A stretch of DNA of 64,000 nucleotides from DATBSK01 sp964532485 (GTDB lineage Bacteria > Actinomycetota > Acidimicrobiia > IMCC26256 > PALSA-555): the NCBI GenBank assembly GCA_964532485.1, contig CAZHKE010000004.1, positions 48,545 through 112,544 of the forward strand, given 5' to 3'. The position numbers and the translations under genes are program-made. Of the stretch, positions 16,261-24,354 are shown piece after piece. A model generated the notes under the pieces. It was not told where the DNA came from. It saw only the letters and a list, made by a program, of their open reading frames with translations, and did no database searches. The first letter of the stretch is position 1. Each line of letters opens with the position of its first letter.

Positions 16261-17118
16261 TCACGAGAGCCGGCGCAGGATGCCGTGCTCGGCGACCGCG
16301 GTCCCGTGGCCAGCCGCACCCGCATCGAGTGCCATGCACTCCTCGTAGGCCGCGAACGTCGGCCCGCGCCGTTCGACCCCCATCGGTGCCCAGAACCCGA
16401 CGCTGCTGCCGGCGCGCAACGTCAACGGACCGGTGCCCTCGACGACGACATCGAGTGCCCCCAGCAGCCCGGAGGCGGTCCGTGTGATCTCGGCGCTCAC
16501 CACGGGCGTGGCGCTCGTGCCGAGCCGGTAGCCGCCGACCCGTGTCCCGCCGTCGGGCTCGAGGAACTTCGTCACGGTCAGGTCCCAATCGTCGAAGCAC
16601 GCTCCGAGTGCGAGGTACTCGACGAACATCAGCGACTCGTCACGGAAGCCCCACGTGCGGTCGCGGAACCCGCGTGCCTCGACGTCGACGCGCCGATCGG
16701 CGATGATCAAGGTTCCGGTGACGTCGGCACCTTGCTGGTAGTGGGTGAGGGCGGGGTGTCCGGGCAACGGCGGGATCAGGTCGAGCGCGGTGTAGTCGGC
16801 GGGCACGTGGCGCGGCGTGGCGATGAGGTCGAGCGACATCCCTTCCGCGCGGACGCGGACGGGACCGTCGACGCCGAAGTCGATCGAGTCGCCGGTGAAG
16901 GTCGACGGTCCGAGGGGTTCGACGACCTCGGCGAGCCGACCGTCGACGACCACGCTCGCGCGAGCGCGACCGCCGTGGCCGGGCGACGTCGACACGTGGA
17001 CCGCGCCACAGACGCCTCGCTCCTGGTCGAAGAACGAGAGGAACGCGTTCTCCCGCCATGGTGCGGTCTCGTCGTCCCGGGCGTGGAAGGGCTCGGCGAG
17101 TGGACCCCAGGTCGTCAC
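16261..17118 (-). CDS. Conserved hypothetical beta-rich protein, possibly lipocalin/CrtC-like
   Basis: 285 aa. Alternating strands with Trp/Gly turns dominate. Features such as FLSFFDQERGVCGAVHVS, the VEARGFRDRTWGFRD stretch, a repeated RVGGYRLG and a late FWAPMGVERRGP resemble the AttH/CrtC-like hydratase-fold proteins found beside catabolic genes. I do not assign a reaction. The GTG at 17118 overlaps the stop of the upstream PaaK-like gene by four bases (GTGA), so the two are translationally coupled, and a PEP-utiliser-like gene follows after 16 bp. A role in handling a hydrophobic intermediate fits the operon but is unproven. Confidence 0.6.
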   Translation of the reverse strand: MTTWGPLAEPFHARDDETAPWRENAFLSFFDQERGVCGAVHVSTSPGHGGRARASVVVDGRLAEVVEPLGPSTFTGDSIDFGVDGPVRVRAEGMSLDLIATPRHVPADYTALDLIPPLPGHPALTHYQQGADVTGTLIIADRRVDVEARGFRDRTWGFRDESLMFVEYLALGACFDDWDLTVTKFLEPDGGTRVGGYRLGTSATPVVSAEITRTASGLLGALDVVVEGTGPLTLRAGSSVGFWAPMGVERRGPTFAAYEECMALDAGAAGHGTAVAEHGILRRLS

Positions 17119-18356
17119 TCGTCCACGACACGCTGCGCCTTGTAGGCCGACCGCGGCAGCGTCCCATCGGGCACGGCCTCGACGACCACCGGCACACCGA
17201 TCGCAGCCGTGAGCCGGTCCGCGAGATCGCCGGCAGGGGTGCCCTCGATGCGGACCGTGAGCACGTCGGCGGGGGAGGCGGGGCGAACGAGCACGAACTC
17301 GGCGTCGGCGGGCACCTCCATCCACACGTCGATCGGGAGCACCCATCGGCCTTGCACCTCGACGATGTCCTTGCCGCGGCCCTCCCAGAACGCACGCCGC
17401 GAGGTCTCGCCGCAGTCGCAGGGCTCGGACTCGAGCCGGATGACGTCCTCCATGTCGTAGCGGATCATCGAGTTGTCGCGACCGAGCGACGTGATCACGA
17501 AGTAGCCGCGCTGCCCGTCAGGCACGGGGGCTCCGGTGGCGGGGTCGAGCGCCTCGACGATCGCGTAGTCCTCGGCCAGGTGCGAGCCGCGCCCGGGTGA
17601 GCACGCGCTGCCGAGGAAGCCCACGCACTCCTGGCCCGCGCTGATGCGGTCGTACTGGTACGTGGGGCCGATCTCCTCGGGCTCCGGGAGTGTCCCCTGG
17701 TAGCCGAGGCGGGCCGCGGCCTCACGGAACCGGTGGAGCGCGGCCGGGAACAGCCCCCAGTGGTCGATCGGGATGTGCTCGATCGCGCGCAGCGCCGTCT
17801 CGGCAGCGTCCACCGACTCGGGCGGACCCAATGAGATCGAGAGGCACCCCATCGACTCGTAGAGCGCTGAGATGAACGCCTGACCGCCGTTGAGATAGCC
17901 GGGATGCGCGTTGGCCACGATCATCCCGGGCCGGATGCCGAGACGCCACTGCATGCGCGCGCCGAGCTCGCATTCGAGCGCGAGGTCGTGCCGCGTCCAC
18001 AGCGAGAACGTCGGTCGGCCGGTCGTCCCCGTCGACATCGCGAGCCTGATCGCACCGCGCAGGCCCGAGACGCGGTAGTCGCCGACGGGCGGGTGCTCGG
18101 CCTCGTTCTCGCGCAACGCCTGTTTCTGGAAGCGGGGGATGCGCGGGAGGTCGTCGAGCGTCTTGACGTCGTCGGGTCGGATGCCGGCCGCGTCGAAGCG
18201 GCGCCGGAAGAATCCCGTGCCCTCGTAGGCGCGCCCGACGGCTTCGCGCAGCCGCTCCTCTTGCAGCGCACGCAGCGCGTCGCGCGGCATCGTCTGCGCC
18301 TCTTCGTTCCAATAGCGCCGGTCGGTCGCAGGGGTGATGTCTGTGCTCGAGGGCAA
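17115..18356 (-). CDS. PaaK-like acyl-CoA (phenylacetate-CoA ligase family) synthetase
   Basis: 413-aa adenylate-forming enzyme that would activate a carboxylate with ATP and CoA. Typical elements: YWNEEAQTMPRDALRALQEERL at the start (shown in part), FYRRRFDAAGI-like FFRRRFDAAGI, the ATP loop MSTGTTGRPT, YQYDRISAGQEC, the DNSMIRYDMEDV segment and a CDCGETSRR zinc-like turn near the lid. The TTG at 18356 is chosen because GAGGAG lies eight bases upstream and it restores the family N terminus; ATG 18290 would cut that off. It follows BKACE by 19 bp in the same operon. The ring or chain substrate is not known. Confidence 0.85.
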   Translation of the reverse strand: MPSSTDITPATDRRYWNEEAQTMPRDALRALQEERLREAVGRAYEGTGFFRRRFDAAGIRPDDVKTLDDLPRIPRFQKQALRENEAEHPPVGDYRVSGLRGAIRLAMSTGTTGRPTFSLWTRHDLALECELGARMQWRLGIRPGMIVANAHPGYLNGGQAFISALYESMGCLSISLGPPESVDAAETALRAIEHIPIDHWGLFPAALHRFREAAARLGYQGTLPEPEEIGPTYQYDRISAGQECVGFLGSACSPGRGSHLAEDYAIVEALDPATGAPVPDGQRGYFVITSLGRDNSMIRYDMEDVIRLESEPCDCGETSRRAFWEGRGKDIVEVQGRWVLPIDVWMEVPADAEFVLVRPASPADVLTVRIEGTPAGDLADRLTAAIGVPVVVEAVPDGTLPRSAYKAQRVVDE

Positions 18357-18375
18357 GGGAGCTCTCCTCGGGTGA

Positions 18376-19281
18376 TCAAGCCAGTGTGAATCGGACGCGC
18401 ACGTCGGCAGCGGTCGCGAGCGGCCGCCCCGCGTCGTCGGCCCAGCGCGCCGCGTCCTCGACGAGCGCTGCATTGGTCCTGGAAGGGTGGGCCGCCGGGT
18501 TGTCTCCCACGCCCACACGGATGTTGCCGCCGAGCTCCAGCGCCCGCCGACACACCCGCTCGACGGTCGCGGGGTCGTCGATCGTGTACGGCACCACCAT
18601 CCACTCGACGTCGATGTCATCGGGGATCTGGTGCAGGTGGAACTCGAGCGCGGCCGTGTCCGGTGCCGGTCCGACCGCCCAGGAGCCCATCACGAATATC
18701 TTGAAGAACACGGGCTGGCGCAGCCGTCCGGCGCGCACGAGGTTGACCATCGTGCGCGTGAAGCCCACGTCGAAAGCCGCCACGCTCGGGTGGAGGCCGA
18801 GCTCGTCGAAGCGCGCGAGCGCGGTGAGCGTGAAGGCGAGCGAGTTCTGCACCACCGTCCGGCCTGCGAGCGTGTCGATCGCGCCGACGAAGTCACACGC
18901 GTCCTCGTCCCACGTGATCACGTTCACCGAGCCGATGTCGATCGGTGCGACCTGGAGCCCATGCCGCTCGCGCAGGATCCAACAATGGCCGAGCCGGTCC
19001 TCGATGGAGTCCGGGGGTTGTGTCGGGTACGTCGGATACGCGACCACGGAGCTGCGGGCGCGCATCTGCTCGAGCGCGGCGCCGTACAGCTCGGCGTCCG
19101 CGGCGCGTTGCTCGCCCGTCTCGGGGTCGCGTGCGTGCCAGTGCACGACCGACGCGCCGGCGGCTTCACAGTGCTGCGCGTCGACAGCGATGTCCTCGGG
19201 AGTGATGGGGACGTGGGGATGATCAGCGCGACTGATGCCCTCGTTGAGTCCCACCTCGACGATGACGGCGTCGCGCTCCAC
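18376..19281 (-). CDS. BKACE family protein (3-keto-5-aminohexanoate cleavage enzyme-like), variant active site
   Basis: 301-aa Zn-dependent Claisen-type enzyme of the beta-keto acid cleavage family, which condenses a beta-keto acid with acetyl-CoA to give acetoacetate and a new acyl-CoA. It opens with VIVEVGLNEG, and the metal-binding HxH is seen in VVHWHARDPETG. The usual GGHxRVGxED motif reads GGNIRVGVGDN, so the Glu that completes the Zn site in Kce (position 230 from memory) is Gly. It starts at GTG 19281, five bases after the stop of the upstream crotonase. The family has many unknown subgroups, so the substrate and even retention of activity are open. Confidence 0.85.
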   Translation of the reverse strand: MERDAVIVEVGLNEGISRADHPHVPITPEDIAVDAQHCEAAGASVVHWHARDPETGEQRAADAELYGAALEQMRARSSVVAYPTYPTQPPDSIEDRLGHCWILRERHGLQVAPIDIGSVNVITWDEDACDFVGAIDTLAGRTVVQNSLAFTLTALARFDELGLHPSVAAFDVGFTRTMVNLVRAGRLRQPVFFKIFVMGSWAVGPAPDTAALEFHLHQIPDDIDVEWMVVPYTIDDPATVERVCRRALELGGNIRVGVGDNPAAHPSRTNAALVEDAARWADDAGRPLATAADVRVRFTLA

Positions 19282-19286
19282 CGGCG

Positions 19287-20084
19287 TCAGGCCTTCGCCT
19301 CGGGACGCCAGCTCGGCGGGCGCTTCTCCTGGAAGCTGCGCATGCCCTCGACGGCCTCCGGCGACCGCATTGCGAGCAGGAAGTCGTCGAGGCGAATCGG
19401 CACCAATGCCTGGTTCACCATCCGCTTCGCGATCGCGCGCGCGCCGGGTGCGGTGCGCCGGACGAGCGCGGTCACCGATTCCATCTCTTCCTCGAGCCGT
19501 TCGTGTGCGACGACCTTGGCAACGAGACCGGCCCGTTCCGCGGCGTCGGCGTCGAGCTCCTCCGCCGTGTAGATCATCCACCGTGCCTTTGCCAGCCCGA
19601 TGTGCATCGGGAGGCGAGGAGGGACGAACGGGTCGACGAGACCACGCAGCAGCTCCGGGACGCGGAAGCGCGCGTGCTCCGACGCGATCACGAGGTCGCT
19701 CATCAAGACGATGATCAAGCCGGCCGCCTGGCACAGGCCGTTGACCGCGGTGATCACCACCTTCGAGCACCGTTCGAAGCTCTGGTAGGGGAAGGCGCCC
19801 TCGGCGGCCGCGAGCTTGCCGACGAGATCGGCTGCCCACTCGTCGGCGCCGATCGAGAGGTCGCCGCCGGGCACGAAGTACTGGTCGCCGGTCGCGCTGA
19901 TCGTGATCACGTCGACCGAGTCGTCGAGCTCTGCGAGCAGCAGGGCGCGGCGGAGGCCCTCGTACATGGCCGGCGTGAGCGCGTTCGCCTTGTCGGGACG
20001 GTCGATGACGAGTCGGGCGACGCCGTCGCGAGCCTCGAAGTGCAACCCTTCGGTCTCGCGCCACTGCGCGCCCGTGTCGACCAC
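19287..20084 (-). CDS. Enoyl-CoA hydratase/isomerase family protein
   Basis: 265-aa crotonase-fold protein: LVIDRPDKANALT, the FVPGGDLSIG oxyanion segment, and GLCQAAGLIIVLMSD. At the two hydratase glutamate positions it has Ile (AAGLIIV) and a retained Glu in FRVPELLRG, so a simple hydratase is less likely than an isomerase or another crotonase activity. It leads the leftward operon to BKACE, PaaK-like ligase, beta-rich protein and PEP-utiliser. GTG 20084 is chosen because the promoter TTGACA-N17-CAAGAT ends six bases before it, as at the P450 gene 13604; the longer frame crosses that promoter. Confidence 0.87.
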   Translation of the reverse strand: MVDTGAQWRETEGLHFEARDGVARLVIDRPDKANALTPAMYEGLRRALLLAELDDSVDVITISATGDQYFVPGGDLSIGADEWAADLVGKLAAAEGAFPYQSFERCSKVVITAVNGLCQAAGLIIVLMSDLVIASEHARFRVPELLRGLVDPFVPPRLPMHIGLAKARWMIYTAEELDADAAERAGLVAKVVAHERLEEEMESVTALVRRTAPGARAIAKRMVNQALVPIRLDDFLLAMRSPEAVEGMRSFQEKRPPSWRPEAKA

Positions 20085-20119
20085 CGCAGCATCTTGCGGA
20101 CGGCCTCTCGAATTGTCAA
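20085..20119 (-). promoter_or_regulatory. Promoter of the crotonase-BKACE operon, leaderless type
   Basis: On the minus strand TTGACA (20119-20114), a 17-bp spacer, CAAGAT (20096-20091), six bases, then GTG at 20084. Geometry and the flanking words GCATCTTGCGGA and ATTGTCAA are identical to 13605-13639 before the P450 gene. Common control of the two units is likely. Confidence 0.7.
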
Positions 20120-20122
20120 ACA

Positions 20123-20133
20123 TGGTGAGACGA
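20123..20133 (+). promoter_or_regulatory. Candidate FadR/GntR-type operator TGGTGAGACGA
   Basis: The sequence fits the TNGTNNNACNA consensus of FadR-subfamily GntR operators. It lies just upstream of the -35 of the leftward crotonase promoter and before the rightward PEP-utiliser gene. The 12-mer TGGTGAGACGAT recurs at 58939-58950, and a close variant is at 35831-35841. Binding is inferred. Confidence 0.45.
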
Positions 20134-20214
20134 TTCGACCCCAGGGTCTTCATGCCCTCTTCTCCCGGCGCGTCGCGCGCGTCACGGTGTGAACGGCACC
20201 GGCCGGCTGACCAC

Positions 20215-21906
20215 ATGAGCGGTCGCCGCGCTCCCTGGCGCCTGCCGCGCGCGGAGACCGCCGTGCCCGCCGACGTGCCCCCGCCCGACGGCACACCGCT
20301 CGTCGATGCGGGCCCACCCGGTGTCGCCGGCGAGCTCGACACGCGGATCGACCCCCGCTTTCCGCTCTACACCGCGTCGAACCTCTCCGAGGCGTTCCCC
20401 GGACCCATGACGCCGCTGTCGCTCGACCTCACGATGCACGCGATGCGCGGCTCCTCGCGCGTGTCGGCCACCCTCTACGGGCTCGAGGAGCCGCTCGCCA
20501 CCGAGCTGCTGCGCTCGGTCGCGGTGTTCGGCCACCGCGTCTACGGCGGAGTCTCGATCCTGCGTGAGCTCGCCGAGGTGATGCCCGGATGGTCCCCGGA
20601 GGAGATCGACCATCAGTACCTCGGGATCCCGCTGCCCGAGGAGCGCACTCGCACCCGTGTGTCGACGGGCGCCGTGATGCGCGGCCTGCGGGTCGGCACC
20701 ACCGTCGCTCTCCTTGCCGCGGGCCTTCGTCGGGAGGTCGACGAGGTCGTTGCGACGGCGGCGCGGCTCACGTCCGATCTTGATGCGCTGGCCGGGCTCG
20801 ACGACACCGCGCTCGCCAGGCGGATCACCACGTTGCACGACGAGGTCGTGCAGGCGTGGGTCGTCTCGACCTTCTGCACGGTCCTGGCCGGCGGCGTCCT
20901 CTCGGCGATCGAGAAGGCCGGTGGTGTGCCGGTTCGCTCGGGTCCGGGCGCACGCCGCCTCGACAGCGTCGGCGCGCTCGCTGGCGTGGCGGCCATCGCC
21001 GACCGGGCTCGGAGTGAGCCCGCGGTTGCCGAGGTGCTGCGCACGAAGCCGCCCGCGGAAGCCCTGCGCGAGCTACGGGAACGAGCTCCGTGGCTCGCAC
21101 GGTCGATCGACGACGTCATCCGCGACCACGGACACCGCGGACCCGGCGAGACCGACCTCGCGAGCCCCATGTTCGCCGACGACCCTGCACTGCTCGTCGA
21201 CGTCGTCAGGAAGACGCTCGATGCCCCCGCGCGGCCCGCGCCCGACGTGCCGGCGCTCTCACGGCACCAGCGTGTGCTCGCTCGCCTCGCGCACCGGACG
21301 ATGCTCACGCGCGAGCGCTCTCGTGATGCGGTCGTACGGATGACCCATGCGCTGCGGCTCGCGGTGCGCGAGCGTGGAGTCCGACTCGCCGCGGCCAGAA
21401 CGCTGGGGCGCCCCGACGATGTGCACTACCTCGTGTTCGCCGAGCTGCGCGACCCGCCGCGGGACGCGCGCGACGCCGTGGCCAGGCGGCGCGCCGAGCG
21501 TGCTCGCCTGGCGAGGGTTCGCATGCCTCCCCTCTTCGCCGGTCACTGGGAGCCCGAGGTCGACGCCGGTGCCCGGCTCGAGCCCGGAGAGGTGATCAGT
21601 GGGATCCCGGCGTCGCCCGGCACGGTCCGGGCGAGGGTGCGCGTGCTCGAGGCCGACTCGCTCCACGACCTCGAGCCCGATGAGGTGCTCGTCGCCGCCA
21701 CCACCGACACCGGGTGGACGCCGCTCTTCGCGTTCGCCGCCGCGGTGGTCACCGACATCGGAGCACAGATCTCGCATGCCGCGGTCGTCGCCCGGGAGTT
21801 CGGCGTCCCGGCCGTCGTCGGCACCCGAGAGGCGACGCGGCGCCTGCGCACCGGCCAGCTCGTCGACGTCGACGGCGCCGCGGGGACGGTGACGGCGGTC
21901 GACTGA
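20215..21906 (+). CDS. PEP-utilising-enzyme-like protein without ATP-grasp domain, copy 2
   Basis: 563 aa, same architecture as 14523-16244. The N-terminal region starts with FPLYTASNLSEAFPGPMTPL, typical of the substrate-binding domain that follows the ATP-grasp in rifampin-phosphotransferase-like enzymes. The C-terminal swivelling domain has AATTDTGWTPLFAFAAAVV and GAQISHAAVVAREFGVP, with the phosphorylatable His. No ATP-grasp sequence precedes it. ATG 20215 gives MSGRRAPWRLPRAE; upstream in-frame codons cross the divergent promoter. It faces away from the crotonase-BKACE operon. It may need a separate ATP-grasp partner or act as a binding/transfer protein. Confidence 0.78.
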   Translation: MSGRRAPWRLPRAETAVPADVPPPDGTPLVDAGPPGVAGELDTRIDPRFPLYTASNLSEAFPGPMTPLSLDLTMHAMRGSSRVSATLYGLEEPLATELLRSVAVFGHRVYGGVSILRELAEVMPGWSPEEIDHQYLGIPLPEERTRTRVSTGAVMRGLRVGTTVALLAAGLRREVDEVVATAARLTSDLDALAGLDDTALARRITTLHDEVVQAWVVSTFCTVLAGGVLSAIEKAGGVPVRSGPGARRLDSVGALAGVAAIADRARSEPAVAEVLRTKPPAEALRELRERAPWLARSIDDVIRDHGHRGPGETDLASPMFADDPALLVDVVRKTLDAPARPAPDVPALSRHQRVLARLAHRTMLTRERSRDAVVRMTHALRLAVRERGVRLAAARTLGRPDDVHYLVFAELRDPPRDARDAVARRRAERARLARVRMPPLFAGHWEPEVDAGARLEPGEVISGIPASPGTVRARVRVLEADSLHDLEPDEVLVAATTDTGWTPLFAFAAAVVTDIGAQISHAAVVAREFGVPAVVGTREATRRLRTGQLVDVDGAAGTVTAVD

Positions 21907-21931
21907 CCCGACCGTCGACAGGGTCCGTGCA

Positions 21932-22666
21932 TCACGTGGCTCGTCGCGCGCGTCGCTCGAACAGCTCCACCTGCACGTGCAGCTCGCTCGCCATCTCGCG
22001 CTCCACCTGCTCGTCGGTGAGCCCGTCGACCAGCGCCTTCGCGCGTGCGACAGCGACCGGGTCTTGGTCGGCGAGCAGGGTGGCCAGCGCACCCGCGCGA
22101 GCATCGAGCTCGGCGTCTGCCGCAAGCTCGCTCACGAGTCCCCACGACACTGCCGCCTCGCCACTGATTGCATCGCCCGTGAGCACGAGATGCTTCGTCC
22201 GCTCGGGGCCGACGAGCCCGTCGAGGAGCGCGATCCCACCGAGGTCGGGCACGATGCCGAAGCGGATCTCCGGGAGCCCCATGCGGGCGTCGGGCGTCGC
22301 GACGCGCAGGTCTGCGTGGAGCGCGAGCTCGAGCGCACCGCCGAGCACCCAGCCGTGGAGCGCGGCGACGACGGGCTTGGTGATGCGCCGGAGCGCCAGC
22401 GCCGCCCGCTGGTCGCGCCCGATGAACTCTGCGTCGCTCTCGCCGTGCGGCCGCCGACCGAGCTGCGTGATGTCGCGCCCCGAGGAGAAGGACGGGCCTT
22501 CACCCCGGAGGACGATCGCGCGGACACCGTCGTCGGCCGCGAGCTCGGCTAGGGCTGACCGCCACTCGGTGAGGAGCTCGTCGCTGAGCGCGTTGTGCTT
22601 GTCGGGCCGGTTGAAGGACAGGACGCCCACGCCGTCCGCGACGTGGGAGGTCGTCAGCCCGCTCAT
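21932..22666 (-). CDS. Enoyl-CoA hydratase
   Basis: 244-aa crotonase. Unlike its paralogues in this window it keeps both catalytic glutamates: GGALELALHAD and MGLPEIRFGIVPDLGG. The N-terminal LSFNRPDKHNALSDEL and FSSGRDITQLG are also typical. It is therefore the best candidate in the window for a true 2-enoyl-CoA hydratase in beta-oxidation. ATG 22666 is only 18 bp from the divergent ATG at 22685, so promoters must overlap the opposite coding start and the mRNA is probably leaderless. Substrate chain or ring is unknown. Confidence 0.9.
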   Translation of the reverse strand: MSGLTTSHVADGVGVLSFNRPDKHNALSDELLTEWRSALAELAADDGVRAIVLRGEGPSFSSGRDITQLGRRPHGESDAEFIGRDQRAALALRRITKPVVAALHGWVLGGALELALHADLRVATPDARMGLPEIRFGIVPDLGGIALLDGLVGPERTKHLVLTGDAISGEAAVSWGLVSELAADAELDARAGALATLLADQDPVAVARAKALVDGLTDEQVEREMASELHVQVELFERRARRAT

Positions 22667-22684
22667 GCGCTAGAGAGTGTGCCG

Positions 22685-23875
22685 ATGGCAGCGCGCGCGA
22701 TCCACCGCGTGGGCGAGTCGGCGCGCCGGGTCGGTGCTGTCGCGGGCTCGATCGGCCAGGTCCTGCTGGGTCTGGCGCCGTGGGTGCCGGCGCCGCGACC
22801 GCACACCGGAGCTGCGCTGCGCCCGGAGTGGCTCACGCGGCAGCTGGGTGCGCGGGTTCCGGGAGCGGTCATCGAGCGCATCGACACGATCGACGGCACG
22901 TCGGGAACGACCGACCGGCTGCGGCTGGGGCTGTCGTGGAACGAGGCCGGCCGCGCCGCCGCGCTGCCGGCAAGCGTGTTCGTCAAGAGCACTTCACCGT
23001 CGCCGAAGAACCGGACGATGGTCGGTGCGCTGTGGATGGCCGTCAACGAGGTGAAGTTCTACCGCACCGCTCGGGTCGATCTCGGCGACGTCGCGCCCGA
23101 GCCGTACGTCGCTCACGCGGGTGCCGGGGCGCGGTTCCTGCTCGTGCTCGAGGATCTCGTTGCTCGTGGCGCGCATCCCTTCGGGTTGGGTGACGACTGC
23201 GACCTCGCGCACGCGCAGGCGATGATGCGGACGCTGGCCGAGGTGCACGCGAGGTTCTGGGAGTCTCCGCGATTCGAGACCGACCTCGCGTGGGCCGCGC
23301 CGGTGACCCGCCGGTCCGGCATGAGCCTGCTCGCGTTCCAGTTCCGGCGAGTCCGCACGAAGATGCTCGAGTCGCGAGATCGTTTCGAGCTCCCACCCGC
23401 GGTGGAGCGGATGGCGCGCTTCGTGAACGACCACGACGAAGCGCTGTACCGGTGCTGGGAGCGAGGCCCGTCGACGCTCCTCCACGGCGACTCGCACCTC
23501 GGCAACACGTACGCGCTTCCTGACGGCCGCGCGGGTCTGCTCGACTGGCAAGTGGTCTTCCGTGGTCCCGGGGTGCGCGAGGTCGCGTACTTCCTCGCGA
23601 CGTCGGCACCGACAACCTTGCGTCGCGAGCACGAGCGCGGTCTTCTGCGCCTGTATGTCGACACGCTGCGCGAGCGCGGCATCGATGCCCTCTCGTTTGA
23701 CGCCGCGTGGGACGACTACCGGTTCTTCGTCTACGACGCCTGGGACTCGACCGCGATCACCGTGCTCTGGCCCGGACTCCAACCATCGCAGACGGTCGCA
23801 GGGTCGTTTCGACGAGCGACGGCCGCAGTCGTCGACCTGCAGGTCGACGACGCGGTGGAGCATGCGCTGAGGTAG
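22685..23875 (+). CDS. Aminoglycoside phosphotransferase/choline-kinase-fold protein
   Basis: 396-aa kinase-like protein. The catalytic and Mg loops are recognisable: LLHGDSHLGNTYAL (Brenner motif with the catalytic Asp) and LLDWQVVFRGPGVREVAYF (the DFG-equivalent Asp). An N-lobe with KSTSPSPKNRTM and NEVKFYRT carries the likely Lys and Glu. Such APH-fold proteins are common beside ACAD and crotonase genes in actinobacteria, with unknown small-molecule substrates; antibiotic resistance should not be assumed. ATG 22685 lies just 18 bp from the divergent crotonase start. A PPOX-type gene follows after 21 bp. Confidence 0.82.
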   Translation: MAARAIHRVGESARRVGAVAGSIGQVLLGLAPWVPAPRPHTGAALRPEWLTRQLGARVPGAVIERIDTIDGTSGTTDRLRLGLSWNEAGRAAALPASVFVKSTSPSPKNRTMVGALWMAVNEVKFYRTARVDLGDVAPEPYVAHAGAGARFLLVLEDLVARGAHPFGLGDDCDLAHAQAMMRTLAEVHARFWESPRFETDLAWAAPVTRRSGMSLLAFQFRRVRTKMLESRDRFELPPAVERMARFVNDHDEALYRCWERGPSTLLHGDSHLGNTYALPDGRAGLLDWQVVFRGPGVREVAYFLATSAPTTLRREHERGLLRLYVDTLRERGIDALSFDAAWDDYRFFVYDAWDSTAITVLWPGLQPSQTVAGSFRRATAAVVDLQVDDAVEHALR

Positions 23876-23896
23876 TCCGAGCGCGACGATGTCGAC

Positions 23897-24343
23897 GTGA
23901 GCATCCGGCTGTCCGAGGATGAGGCCTGGGCGGTGGTCGAAGCCGCCCGTACCGGGATGCTCACGACGCTGCGCGCCGATGGCCGTCCGGTCACCCTTCC
24001 CGTCTGGTTCGTCGCGCTCGAGCGTGCCGTCTACTGCCAGACGCCCACCAGAGCGAAGAAGCTGGCGCGGATCCGCCAGGATCCGCGAGCGAGCTTTCTC
24101 GTCGAGCGCGGCGACCGTTGGACCGAGCTCGTCGGCGTGCACCTCGAGGGGAGCGCCGAGATCGTGGACGACGACGAGGTCTGCCGTCAGGTCCGCCGCG
24201 CGCTCGACGAGAAGTACGAGGGCCTCGGCGTGCCCCGGTCAGCCCCGAGCGAGACCAAGGCGCGCTACGCCCAGAGTGCGGTGATCCGCTTCGTACCGGA
24301 CGGCAAGATCCTCACGTGGGACAACGCTCGCCTCGACGTCTGA
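23897..24343 (+). CDS. Pyridoxamine 5'-phosphate oxidase-like (PPOX) flavin/F420-binding protein
   Basis: 148-aa split-barrel protein. The run GMLTTLRADGRPVTLPVWF, the strand AVYCQTPTRAKKLARIRQDP and ASFLVERG match the PPOX-class F420/FMN-dependent family, which binds a flavin or deazaflavin at a dimer interface. The start is GTG 23897 (MSIRLSEDEAW). It lies 21 bp after the APH-fold gene in the same direction and converges on a crotonase gene. Whether it uses FMN or F420 is not clear from the sequence; actinobacterial context makes F420 plausible. Confidence 0.85.
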   Translation: MSIRLSEDEAWAVVEAARTGMLTTLRADGRPVTLPVWFVALERAVYCQTPTRAKKLARIRQDPRASFLVERGDRWTELVGVHLEGSAEIVDDDEVCRQVRRALDEKYEGLGVPRSAPSETKARYAQSAVIRFVPDGKILTWDNARLDV

Positions 24344-24354
24344 GGCGGCGTGCG

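Noticed and set aside
22685..23875. Aminoglycoside resistance gene
   Set aside because: The APH fold is shared by many kinases of unknown small molecules that occur beside acyl-CoA genes; no resistance-specific motif is recognisable.
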